DNA of 64,000 nt from CALJXB01 sp965225935 (GTDB taxonomy: Bacteria; Pseudomonadota; Alphaproteobacteria; Kiloniellales; JAKSDN01). The position numbers and the translations under genes were made by a program. Location of the stretch: positions 124,001 through 188,000 of the forward strand of contig CBDDCC010000005.1 in NCBI GenBank assembly GCA_965225935.1, in the 5' to 3' direction. Under the pieces are notes generated by a model. The model worked only from the letters and a program-made list of their open reading frames with translations, did no database searches and was not told where the DNA came from. The first letter of the stretch is position 1; each line of letters opens with the position of its first letter. Below, piece by piece: positions 23,965 through 31,777 of this stretch.

Positions 23965-26298
23965 TCAGAGATCGGCGTGGCGCAGGCGGAGGGCGTTGCC
24001 GACCACGGAAACGGAACTCAGGCTCATGGCGGCGGCGGCCAGCATGGGGCTGAGCAGCAAGCCGATGAAGGGATAGAGGACGCCCGCGGCGATGGGCACG
24101 CCCAGCGCGTTGTAGCAGAAGGCGAAGAAGAGGTTCTGGCGGATGTTGCGCATGGTGGCGCGGCTGAGGCGCCGGGCGCGGACGATGCCCTCCAGGTTGC
24201 CCTTCACCAGGGTGACGCCGGCGCTCTCCATGGCGACATCCGTGCCGGTGCCCATGGCGATGCCCACGTCGGCGGCGGCGAGTGCCGGGGCATCGTTGAC
24301 GCCGTCGCCGGCCATGGCGACCACCCGGCCCTGCTCCCGGTAGCGGCGCACCACCGCGCCCTTCTCCTCGGGCAGCACCTCGGCCTCCACCCGGTCGATA
24401 CCCAGCTTGGCGGCCACCGCCTCGGCGGTCTTGCGGTTGTCGCCGGTCAGCATGACAAGGCGCACACCCTCGCGCCGCAAGGCATCGAGGGCGGCGGGCG
24501 TTGTCTCCTTGATGGGGTCGGCAACGCCGATGAGACCGGCGATTTGTCCCTCCGCGACCACGTAGACGACGGTCTCGCCCTCGACACGACGCGCGTCGCC
24601 TGTCACCTCCCAGTCGCCGGCATCGACCCCAAGCTGCGCCAGCAGGCCCGCGTTGCCGAGCGATAGGTCGCGGTCGCCGACCTTTCCCACGACGCCCTTG
24701 CCGGTCACGGCCTCGAAGTCCTTCGTCTCGCCCAGGCTCAAATTCCGCTCTTTGGCCGCGGCGAGGATCGAGGCGGCCAGAGGATGTTCGCTGCCCCGCT
24801 CCAGGCTGGCCGCGGCGCGCAGCAGTTCCTCCTCTGTCACGCCCTCGGCGGTCTCGAGCGACACCACCTTGGGCCGGCCCTCGGTGAGGGTGCCGGTCTT
24901 GTCGATCACCAGGGTATCCACCTTCTCGAGGTGCTCCAGGGCCTCGGCGTTGCGGATCAGCACGCCGGCATGGGCGCCCCGGCCGGTGCCCACCATGATC
25001 GACATGGGGGTCGCGAGGCCGAGGGCGCAGGGACAGGCGATGATCAGCACCGAGACCGCGGCAACCAGGGCGTGGGCCATGGCCGGGACGGGACCGGCGA
25101 GGGCCCAGACGAGGAAGGCGACCGCGGCAACCGCCACCACCGCCGGCACGAAGTAGCCGGCGACCACGTCGGCGAGGCGCTGGATTGGCGCCCGCGAGCG
25201 CTGGGCCTCGGCCACCATCTGGACGATGCGGGCCAGCATGGTCTCGCTGCCGACCCGCTGGGCCTCCATGACGAAGCTGCCGCTGCCGTTCAAGGTGCCG
25301 CCGATGACGGAATCGCCCGCGCCCTTCTCGACCGGCAGGGACTCGCCCGTCACCATGGACTCGTCGAGGGCGCTGCGGCCCTCCAGGATCTCGCCGTCGA
25401 CCGGCACCTTCTCGCCCGGGCGCACCCGCAGGCGGTCGCCCGGCTGCACCCGGTCGAGCGGGATCTCCTCGTCCGAACCGTCCTCTCGGAGGCGTCTCGC
25501 CAGCTTGGGCGCCAGGTCGAGAAGCGCCCTGAGGGCGCCGCTGGTGCGCTCGCGCGCCCGCAGCTCGAGCACCTGGCCCAGCAGCACCAGCACGGTGATG
25601 ACGGCGCCCGCCTCGAAGTAGACCGCCACCCCACCGGATGGCTCGCGGAAGGTGGCCGGGAAGAGTCCGGGCGCCAGGGTGGCAACAAGGCTGTAGCCGT
25701 AGGCCGCGCCCACGCCGAGCGCAATCAAGGTGAACATGTTGAGGTTTCGGGTGACGAGCGAGCGCCAGCCCCGCTGGAAGAAGGGCAGGCCCGCCCAAAG
25801 CACGACCGGCGTAGCCAGCAGCAGCTCGATCCAGGCCTGCCAGCCAGGCGGGATCAGCGCAGCAACGGCCGGGATCATGCCGCCCATGGCGATGACGACG
25901 AGCGGCAGGGTGAGGGCGGCGCCGATCCAGAAGCGCCGGGTCATGTCGATCAGCTCGGGGCTCGTCGGCTCCTCCAGCTCGACCGTCGTGGGCTCCAGCG
26001 CCATGCCGCAGATGGGGCAGTCGCCGGGCGCGTCCCGCAGGATCTCGGGATGCATGGGACAGGTGTACTGAGTCCGGGTGCGGGCGAGCGGCCGGGCAGG
26101 CTCCAGCGCCATGCCGCACTTGGGGCAGGGGCCCGGGCGGTCTTCTCCCACGCCGGGGCACATGGAGCAGACGTAGGCGGCGCCCGAGGCAGCGGACGCG
26201 GCCTCTTGGCCCCCTCCCTGATCGGCCTGGCGGCCGTCATCGCCGTGGCAGCAATGGCCCTGCGGCTGCGTCTCCGTCTCTACCGGCTGGTGGCTCAT
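23965..26298 (-). CDS. copA: Copper-transporting P1B-type ATPase
   Basis: 777 residues. Instead of HMA domains the N-terminus has two heavy-metal-binding motifs: one degenerate (about 41-66, YVCSMCPG with CPKCGM) and one canonical (about 75-98, YTCPMHPE with CPICGM). Eight membrane helices are expected, with the ion-path CPC in ACPCALGLATP (about 423), phosphorylation site DKTGTLTEG (about 464), SEHPLA and GDGVNDAPAL (about 666). A CPC motif indicates Cu(I) or Ag(I) export. I chose the ATG at 26298 because a CueR-type promoter lies just upstream; the frame open to 26592 would run through that promoter. Confidence 0.92.
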   Translation of the reverse strand: MSHQPVETETQPQGHCCHGDDGRQADQGGGQEAASAASGAAYVCSMCPGVGEDRPGPCPKCGMALEPARPLARTRTQYTCPMHPEILRDAPGDCPICGMALEPTTVELEEPTSPELIDMTRRFWIGAALTLPLVVIAMGGMIPAVAALIPPGWQAWIELLLATPVVLWAGLPFFQRGWRSLVTRNLNMFTLIALGVGAAYGYSLVATLAPGLFPATFREPSGGVAVYFEAGAVITVLVLLGQVLELRARERTSGALRALLDLAPKLARRLREDGSDEEIPLDRVQPGDRLRVRPGEKVPVDGEILEGRSALDESMVTGESLPVEKGAGDSVIGGTLNGSGSFVMEAQRVGSETMLARIVQMVAEAQRSRAPIQRLADVVAGYFVPAVVAVAAVAFLVWALAGPVPAMAHALVAAVSVLIIACPCALGLATPMSIMVGTGRGAHAGVLIRNAEALEHLEKVDTLVIDKTGTLTEGRPKVVSLETAEGVTEEELLRAAASLERGSEHPLAASILAAAKERNLSLGETKDFEAVTGKGVVGKVGDRDLSLGNAGLLAQLGVDAGDWEVTGDARRVEGETVVYVVAEGQIAGLIGVADPIKETTPAALDALRREGVRLVMLTGDNRKTAEAVAAKLGIDRVEAEVLPEEKGAVVRRYREQGRVVAMAGDGVNDAPALAAADVGIAMGTGTDVAMESAGVTLVKGNLEGIVRARRLSRATMRNIRQNLFFAFCYNALGVPIAAGVLYPFIGLLLSPMLAAAAMSLSSVSVVGNALRLRHADL

Positions 26299-26334
26299 GA
26301 TCGCAGTTTCCGAGCAACACAAAGGTCGCTGCTG

Positions 26335-26367
26335 CTTATATGGCGCTTCCAGTAACTGGAAGGTCAA
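26335..26367 (-). promoter_or_regulatory. CueR/MerR-type metal-responsive promoter for the copper ATPase
   Basis: Read on the minus strand: TTGACC, then the dyad CTTCCAGTTACTGGAAG (26346-26362), then CATATAAG (26335-26342). TTGACCTTCC with a GGAAG half-site and an over-long spacer of 19-21 bp is the classic layout of CueR-activated copA promoters. The ATPase ATG is 37 nt further on. No cueR gene is in the window. Confidence 0.75.
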
Positions 26368-26455
26368 GGCCGGGACGGACCGCGCAGGCCCTATCCCGCG
26401 CCCTACCCATGGGCTAGCATCGGCCCTGCGGGTCCCGGCAGAGGAGGTGGCGCCG

Positions 26456-26863
26456 ATGGCTGGTGACGAGGTGATGAGAACGGGCGGCTGCCAGTGCGGC
26501 GCGGTCCGCTTCGAGGCGGAGGGGCAGCCCAAGTGGGTCGCCCATTGCCACTGCGAGGACTGCCGGCGGGCCGTCGCCTCGCCGCTCACCACCTACGCCG
26601 GCTACCTGACGAGCCGGGTTCGCTTCCCCAAGGAGGCGCCGACGGGCTACGAGTCCTCGCCCGGCGTGACGCGGCGCTTCTGCGCCAAGTGCGGCACGCC
26701 CATCAGCTTCGAGGGTGCGCGCTGGCCCGACGAGATCCATCTCTTTGTCTGCGCCTTCGACGACGCAGCCGCCTTCGAGCCGAGGGCCCACGTCTACGTC
26801 TCGGAGCAGCTCCCCTGGCTGCACCTGGGCGACGACCTGCCGAGACACGACAAGACGAGCTGA
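26456..26863 (+). CDS. GFA-family (CENP-V-like) zinc-binding protein
   Basis: 135 residues. The zinc ligands of the GFA fold are visible: GGCQCGAVRFEA, HCHCEDCRR and RRFCAKCGTPISF. The family is named for glutathione-dependent formaldehyde activation, but most members have no proven substrate and may bind glutathione adducts. The ATG at 26456 follows AGAGGAGG at good spacing. It is divergent from the copper ATPase, with the CueR-type promoter reading the other way, and is followed by a convergent GST gene. Confidence 0.85.
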   Translation: MAGDEVMRTGGCQCGAVRFEAEGQPKWVAHCHCEDCRRAVASPLTTYAGYLTSRVRFPKEAPTGYESSPGVTRRFCAKCGTPISFEGARWPDEIHLFVCAFDDAAAFEPRAHVYVSEQLPWLHLGDDLPRHDKTS

Positions 26864-26888
26864 GCACGCGGGCGCCCACCGGGAGGGT

Positions 26889-27578
26889 TCAATAGATCTC
26901 TCGCTCGCCCACCGTGGTGCCGCCCAAGAGCGCCGCCAGGTGACCCTTGCGCTTCAGCACCAGGGCGTCCATTTCCGCCCGAAAATCCGATATCACCGAG
27001 TCCCGAACCTCGGGCAGGTCGCGTAGGGCCGCGCTCCAGGCGGCCAGCCCAGGCGTTCGGGCCGGGTCCAGGTCCTCGATGAGGCTGTCAAAGTAGGCGA
27101 GCCGCAGGAAGAGCGGCGCGGCCGCCGCGTCCACCAGGGAAAAGGCCCCGCCGAGGAACCAGGGCCCCGGCCGCTTGCCCGCCTCCAGCCGATCCAGCCT
27201 GGCTCGCAGGGCTGCCACCTCATCCGCCAGGGTGCCGGCGTCGGCCGCCAGGGTCAGGTCGCGGCAGTGCCAGAGGCAGGCGGTCGCGACCTCGATCCAG
27301 GCCCGCGCCTCGGCCCGCTCGAAGGGGTCCTCGGGCAGGAGGCGACCGGGCGTCACCTCGTCGAGGAACTCGTTGATCGCCGTCGATTCGAACAGCACCC
27401 GGGCGCCGTCGATCCTGACGAGCGGCACCTTGCCGTCGGGCGAGAGGTCGCGGAACCAGGCGGGCGGTTCGGCAAGATCGACGTAGGTTGTGCGGAAGGG
27501 GATCTCCTTGCGCAGCAGCACGATGGCCGCGCGCTGCACGAAGGGGCAGAGCCTGAAGGAGACCAGCTCGAAATCCAT
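26889..27578 (-). CDS. Glutathione S-transferase family protein
   Basis: 229 residues. The N-terminal thioredoxin-like domain shows RLCPFVQRAAIVLLRKEIPF and the glutathione-binding KVPLVRIDGARVLFESTAIN (cis-Pro and ES). The C-terminal all-helical domain contains the conserved FSLVDAAAAP capping motif. A soluble cytoplasmic enzyme; substrate unknown. The ATG at 27578 begins where family members begin (MDFELVSF); the frame extends nine residues upstream. Confidence 0.87.
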   Translation of the reverse strand: MDFELVSFRLCPFVQRAAIVLLRKEIPFRTTYVDLAEPPAWFRDLSPDGKVPLVRIDGARVLFESTAINEFLDEVTPGRLLPEDPFERAEARAWIEVATACLWHCRDLTLAADAGTLADEVAALRARLDRLEAGKRPGPWFLGGAFSLVDAAAAPLFLRLAYFDSLIEDLDPARTPGLAAWSAALRDLPEVRDSVISDFRAEMDALVLKRKGHLAALLGGTTVGEREIY

Positions 27579-27676
27579 GGGCCAGCATAGCAGGCGCGCA
27601 GGCACGCACCACCGCGCGCCACCAAGCGCCCGGACCAGGCAGCCCGGGCGGCGGCTAAGACAGGCTTAGGCTGGTC

Positions 27677-27982
27677 CTACTGGATCGGCTGGGACTCGAC
27701 CGCCTCGACCGGCGCCAGGGGCTGAACCAGGGGAGTCGGCTCTTCGACGTAGCCGGTCTCGCTCGACTCCACGTAGACGGTCTCACTCGCCGTCGTCGGC
27801 CGAACCGCCGTGTCGTCCGTCGCCGTGGGCTTTGACGCTTCGGCGGTCTGCTTGTCTTCCATGCCGAGGGTCACGCCGAGTCCCGCGCCGGCGGCGAGGC
27901 TGGCAACGCCCGCGGCGACGCAACCGGAAAGCATCAGGCCTGAGGCCATGAGAAGGGCGAGTCCTGCTCCACGCATGCGCAT
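27677..27982 (-). CDS. Small lipoprotein of unknown function
   Basis: 101 residues: MRMRGAGLALLMASGLMLSG, then Cys, giving a good lipobox (LSGC). It is followed by a glycine/alanine-rich hydrophobic patch (VAAGVASLAAGAGLGVTLGM), then an acidic Thr/Glu/Pro-rich tail. Such proteins are anchored in the outer or inner membrane facing the periplasm. No family recognised. Start placed at 27982 to put the signal peptide at the N-terminus; the frame is open to 28021. Confidence 0.65.
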   Translation of the reverse strand: MRMRGAGLALLMASGLMLSGCVAAGVASLAAGAGLGVTLGMEDKQTAEASKPTATDDTAVRPTTASETVYVESSETGYVEEPTPLVQPLAPVEAVESQPIQ

Positions 27983-28093
27983 CGTGCTTGCTCCGAACGA
28001 AGTTCCGTTGGCCGCCGCCATAGCAGTTTGCCCTCCGAGTCTACAAGCATCACTTCAAGGTCCAGCGCGAAACGCCGCGAATCACAGGAGGAG

Positions 28094-28399
28094 TCACGCG
28101 CCGGTGAAATTTGGCTCCCGCTTCTCGAAGAAGGCGCGGATGCCCTCCAGGTTGTCCCGGCTCATGGCGGTCTGCACCAGGCACTCGATCTCGAAGTTCA
28201 ACATGGTGTCCAGCGAGGCCTCCCGGCCCCGGTCGAGCACGACCTTGTGGAGCTGGTCGGCGACGGCCTCGATCCGGTTCAGGTAACGGGGATCGGCCAC
28301 TAGGGTACCGGCCGTGGAATCATCGATCACGCGCGCGAGGGTCCGTTCCTCCCGGGGCTCCAGGATCGCCGCCAGCTCTTCGGCAAAGGACGCGCACAT
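28094..28399 (-). CDS. Enoyl-CoA hydratase-like C-terminal fragment or small relative
   Basis: About 101 residues. The last 30 residues (MSRDNLEGIRAFFEKREPNF, then TG) match the C-terminus of enoyl-CoA hydratase/isomerase proteins, where EGxxAFxEKRxPxFTG closes the fold. The catalytic crotonase core is absent and the first 40 residues do not match the family, so this is either a decayed gene or a short protein built from the trimerisation end. No ribosome site stands out. Nothing nearby belongs to fatty-acid oxidation. Confidence 0.45.
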   Translation of the reverse strand: MCASFAEELAAILEPREERTLARVIDDSTAGTLVADPRYLNRIEAVADQLHKVVLDRGREASLDTMLNFEIECLVQTAMSRDNLEGIRAFFEKREPNFTGA

Positions 28400-28644
28400 G
28401 GGCGTTAGCCTAGCGCAAAAGCCGCCCCGGCGAAGATGCCGACTGCGCCAGGCGCCGACGCCGCCCTTTTTCATGCCTCCTTAACCATGTTTAGAGAGTT
28501 TAGCGGCGCAGCCGGACCGGCAGCAAAGCGTCGCCACGGGTGAAACTTGGCTTCTGCAGGGTCCGGCGCACAAACCGGCAGGCGCACGGCCCGCGATCAG
28601 CGCGTCGGTTGCGACCGCCGAAGATCGATTTTTGAGGTGATGTC

Positions 28645-28923
28645 ATGAGCGAACTGAGCGACGACGAGAAGGCCGCGCAGGCCCGCAGGCATTTTTCGCT
28701 GGTGCTCCAGGTCGGCGGGATGTTCGATGTGGGCCTCGGCTTGGCCCTGGCGTTCTTGGGACCGCGCGTCTTCGGAGGCGATCCCACGGTCGACATGGTC
28801 CTGATGGGCGTGGGCGCCTTCCTGGTTCTCATGGGCATCGGCCTCTGGTGGTTCGGCCGCACCCGCAACGCAAGCTCCGCGTCCGACGGAAGCGCGCAAA
28901 CGGTGGTCCGCTCCCGGCGCTAA
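28645..28923 (+). CDS. Small two-helix membrane protein
   Basis: 92 residues with two hydrophobic helices (about 20-42, QVGGMFDVGLGLALAFLG; and 50-70, VLMGVGAFLVLMGIGLWWFG). The N-terminus is charged and the C-terminal tail is Ser/Arg-rich. The start is preceded by GAGGTGATGTC. Family not recognised; it looks like a typical small inner-membrane hypothetical protein. The methyltransferase gene begins 51 nt later on the same strand. Confidence 0.65.
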   Translation: MSELSDDEKAAQARRHFSLVLQVGGMFDVGLGLALAFLGPRVFGGDPTVDMVLMGVGAFLVLMGIGLWWFGRTRNASSASDGSAQTVVRSRR

Positions 28924-28974
28924 GCACGCTCGTCGCCGCCGAGTCCCCAGCACCCGGGAGCCGGAGCGACGAAG

Positions 28975-29826
28975 ATGAGCCACGATCCCGAGGGGCTGAG
29001 AGCCTACTTCAACGCCTTCGGTGAGAAGGAGTGGGAGCGGCTGGGTGCCAGCCTGCCGGGGCGCATCAAGTTTGCCGTGCACCGGCACATCCTGGACAGA
29101 TTCCTGAAGCCCGGATTGGAAGTGCTGGACGTGGGCTGCGGCCCAGGACGCTTTGCCCTGCACATGGCGGAAGCCGGGGCCTTCGTCACCCTGGTCGACA
29201 TCTCGGACGGGCAGCTTGCGGCAGCCCGCAGGGAACTGGACGAAGCGAAGCTCACCGGCCAGGTACGCCGCTACGAGCGGCGGGACGCCGTCTCCCTCTC
29301 CGGCTTCGAAGACGAGACCTACGACTTGGTAGTTTGCTACGGATCGGTCCTCTCATACCTGCGTGAGCGGCACGCCGAGGCACTCAAGGAGTTCGCCCGG
29401 GTCACGAAGCCGGGCGGCCTGGTGATGGTCAGTGTCACCGCTCTCTACGGAACCTTGAGGATGGTCGGGCCGCTGGATGCAGCAGCTGCGATGACGAGGA
29501 TAGAAGAGCACTTGGATTGGCAGGGCCTTCTGGAAGGAGCCGGTGTCGTCCTGACGAGAATTGGCTCCAGCGAGTTTCATCAACCGATGGCGCTATTCAG
29601 TTCTCGCGGACTTGAGAACGCATTGAGCGATGCTGGCTTCGAATTGCTGGAATTGGCGACCTCGAATCCGCTGGTTCCCGAGGTTGTACAATTGCCCGAA
29701 ATCTCAGCCAACCCCAAGGCGGCCGCGAGACTGGCCGATCTCGAAGTTGCTCTCTGTCAGGTCCCCGGACTTGTCGATGCCGGAGAGCACTTGATAGCCG
29801 CCGCCAGAAAGCCCCAATGCGGCTAG
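28975..29826 (+). CDS. Class I SAM-dependent methyltransferase
   Basis: 283 residues. SAM-binding motif I is LEVLDVGCGPGRFALHMAEA, followed by the acidic end of beta-2 in VTLVDISDGQL, then YDLVVCYGSVLSYL and VTKPGGLVMVSVTALYG (motifs II and III). The C-terminal 100 residues may form a substrate cap. The substrate cannot be predicted. Codon usage toward the 3' end is less GC-biased than in neighbouring genes (for example TTGGATTGG, GAATTGCTGG), which may indicate acquisition. Confidence 0.85.
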   Translation: MSHDPEGLRAYFNAFGEKEWERLGASLPGRIKFAVHRHILDRFLKPGLEVLDVGCGPGRFALHMAEAGAFVTLVDISDGQLAAARRELDEAKLTGQVRRYERRDAVSLSGFEDETYDLVVCYGSVLSYLRERHAEALKEFARVTKPGGLVMVSVTALYGTLRMVGPLDAAAAMTRIEEHLDWQGLLEGAGVVLTRIGSSEFHQPMALFSSRGLENALSDAGFELLELATSNPLVPEVVQLPEISANPKAAARLADLEVALCQVPGLVDAGEHLIAAARKPQCG

Positions 29827-29976
29827 GCCGCCTCTCGCGGCCGTTGGCCCGGGCCTCGGTTGATTCGCACCGCGAAACCGTCATGATGGCGTGGCATATC
29901 CTTTAGTTCTGCCGCGGAGGGCGGCGGCATGGCCGCGCCGTCCGGGCGACCGCCCATTTTCGACGGACGCTCAGCC

Positions 29977-30972
29977 ATGCGATTTATCACCTGCCTGCTG
30001 CTCTCTCTCGGGATCGTCCTGCCGGCCTGCGCCGCCGAGCCGCTGAACGCCGTCGCCATCGAGGAATGGACCGTGCCCTACGATGCCAGCCGGCCGCGCG
30101 ACCCCTACGCCGCCAGCGCCGAGGAGATCTGGTTCGTCGGACAGCGCGGCCACTACCTGGCCCGCCTCGACGCGGCAAGCGGCGAATTCACGCGCCGCGA
30201 GCTGGACGACGGCGCCGGGCCCCACAACCTCATCGTCGGCGCCGACGGCGTTGTCTGGTATGCCGGCAACCTGAAGGGCTATATCGGCCGCTACGATCCG
30301 ATGACCGGCCTGATCGAGAAGCTCGCCATGCCCGACCCGGCCGCGCGCGACCCCCATACCCTCATCTTCGACGGCGACGAGAGCCACATCTGGTTCACCG
30401 TGCAGGGCGGCAACTTCGTCGGCCGCCTGGCGCTGGCCGACCGCGCGGTCGACCTGATCCCGGTTCCCACCCCGAACGCGCGGCCCTATGGCATCGTCAT
30501 CGCCCCGGACGGCGCCGTCTGGGTCGCCCTCTTCGGCACCAGCAAGCTGGCCTCGGTCGACCCCGAGAGCCTGACGCTCACCGAGCACCCCCTGCCCGAC
30601 GCCGGCACGCGGCCGCGGCGACTCGCCGTCACCAGCGCGGGCCAGATCTACTACGTGGACTACAGCCGGGGCTATCTGGGTCACTTGGACCCCGAAAGCG
30701 GCGCCGTCGAGGAATGGCTCATGCCTTCGGGCGAGGGCGCCCGGCCCTACGGCGTGGCCGTCGACGCCGAGGACCGCATCTGGTTCGTCGAGACCGGCGT
30801 CTCGCCCAACAGCTTCGTCGGCTTCGCGCCCGAGGAGGAGCGCTTCTTCTCGGTGACCCACATCCCCTCGGGCGCCGGCTCGGTGCGCCACATGGACTAC
30901 CACGCGCCGTCGGAAAGCGTCTGGTTCGGCACCGACGCCAACACCATCGGCCGGGCGCGTGTCGGGGGATGA
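29977..30972 (+). CDS. Secreted Vgb-like (streptogramin lyase fold) beta-propeller
   Basis: 331 residues: signal peptide MRFITCLLLSLGIVLPACA, then repeated blades of the form W(Y/F)xGxxxGxIGRxDPxTG, for example VWYAGNLKGYIGRYDPMTG and YVDYSRGYLGHLDPESGAV. This is the seven-bladed propeller of the virginiamycin B lyase superfamily. Most such proteins in environmental bacteria are not antibiotic lyases; catalytic residues cannot be assigned with confidence. Its stop overlaps the next start (ATGA), so it is coupled to a CxxCH-containing partner, and a PQQ sugar dehydrogenase gene follows, suggesting a periplasmic redox or sugar-binding role. Confidence 0.82.
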   Translation: MRFITCLLLSLGIVLPACAAEPLNAVAIEEWTVPYDASRPRDPYAASAEEIWFVGQRGHYLARLDAASGEFTRRELDDGAGPHNLIVGADGVVWYAGNLKGYIGRYDPMTGLIEKLAMPDPAARDPHTLIFDGDESHIWFTVQGGNFVGRLALADRAVDLIPVPTPNARPYGIVIAPDGAVWVALFGTSKLASVDPESLTLTEHPLPDAGTRPRRLAVTSAGQIYYVDYSRGYLGHLDPESGAVEEWLMPSGEGARPYGVAVDAEDRIWFVETGVSPNSFVGFAPEEERFFSVTHIPSGAGSVRHMDYHAPSESVWFGTDANTIGRARVGG

Positions 30973-31481
30973 GGGGCGTCTTGCTCGCCGCCACCCTGCT
31001 CGCCAGCCCGCCGGCCGCCGCCTTTTCCGAGGGCGCGCCCTGGGACATGACGCGCGAGGAGGGCTGCGGCGCCTGCCACTTCGACAACCCGCCGGTGGAG
31101 GACTCCCCGGCGCTGACCCTCGAAGGGCTGCCGGCGGAAATCGTCCCGGGCGCCCTCTACCGCCTGACCCTGCGGCTCGCCGACCCGGAGCTGGCCCGGG
31201 CGGGCTACTTCGCTTCGTCCTGGCGGGCGGGCGCCGAGGCCGGCCGCTTCAGCGCCGAGGACGGCCGCAGCGAGGCCAGCGGCGCCAAGGCCCGCTCTAC
31301 CGAGGCGGGCTCCCTACCGGCCGACGGGGGCGCGGCCGAATGGCGCTTGGACTGGCAGGCGCCGGAGGACCTCGACGGTCCGCTCCGCTTTGAGGTCTGG
31401 GCCAATGCCGCCAACGACGACGGCTCGCCGCTCAGCGACCGTATCCACAAGCTCGCGCGGTCCCTGACACCTTCGCCATGA
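30969..31481 (+). CDS. Secreted CxxCH protein with a Reeler-like / choice-of-anchor domain
   Basis: 170 residues. A signal peptide (MRGVLLAATLLASPPAAA) is followed by EEGCGACHF, a single c-type haem motif, and then a beta-sandwich-like region (YRLTLRLADPELARAGYFAS through LRFEVWANAANDDGS). This resembles short choice-of-anchor V/Reeler-type proteins that often carry one CxxCH. Whether haem is actually attached is untested. Translationally coupled to the preceding propeller gene (ATGA overlap), which implies a complex or shared pathway in the periplasm. Confidence 0.7.
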   Translation: MRGVLLAATLLASPPAAAFSEGAPWDMTREEGCGACHFDNPPVEDSPALTLEGLPAEIVPGALYRLTLRLADPELARAGYFASSWRAGAEAGRFSAEDGRSEASGAKARSTEAGSLPADGGAAEWRLDWQAPEDLDGPLRFEVWANAANDDGSPLSDRIHKLARSLTPSP

Positions 31482-31484
31482 AGA

Positions 31485-31768
31485 CTAGAGCGGGATGAGA
31501 TGAGATTGAACCACGCTGACGGAGCGATTTTGGCCGGACGTTAGGCCAAGGACAATTGTGGGGACGAAGGACATGCCGAAGCATATTCGAGGAGGAGCGA
31601 CGCGGCGTCCGGCCAAAAGCGCCCGTCCCGTACGGGTTGGCCTGGGTTGGCCCGCCGCGTCGTTGCGGGCCTCGCCCGATGCCCCGCATCGCGCTGCGAC
31701 CCGCGCCTAGCGGACGGAGCCAACCCAGGCCAACAGCGTTGATCCAATCTCATCCCATCCCGCTCTAG
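31485..31768. repeat. MITE-like repeat, copy 2 (284 bp, inverted relative to copy 1)
   Basis: Ends are CTAGAGCGGGATGAGATGAG and the reverse complement of CTAGAGCGGGATGGGATGAG, as in copy 1 at 22288-22560, and the interior matches copy 1 read on the other strand with scattered substitutions and a small insertion. It starts 4 bp after a stop codon, and its last two bases (AG) are part of the AGGAGG ribosome site of the next gene, so the insertion supplies or preserves the translation signal of that gene. Confidence 0.9.
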
Positions 31769-31777
31769 GAGGAAGAC

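Noticed and set aside
23807..26161. 784-codon frame overlapping the copper ATPase in another frame of the same strand
   Set aside because: The ATPase frame carries all P-type motifs; this one is Arg/Gly/Pro noise.
29977..30972. Antibiotic (streptogramin) resistance gene
   Set aside because: The propeller fold matches, but the fold is widespread, catalytic residues cannot be confirmed, and the context is periplasmic oxidation rather than resistance.
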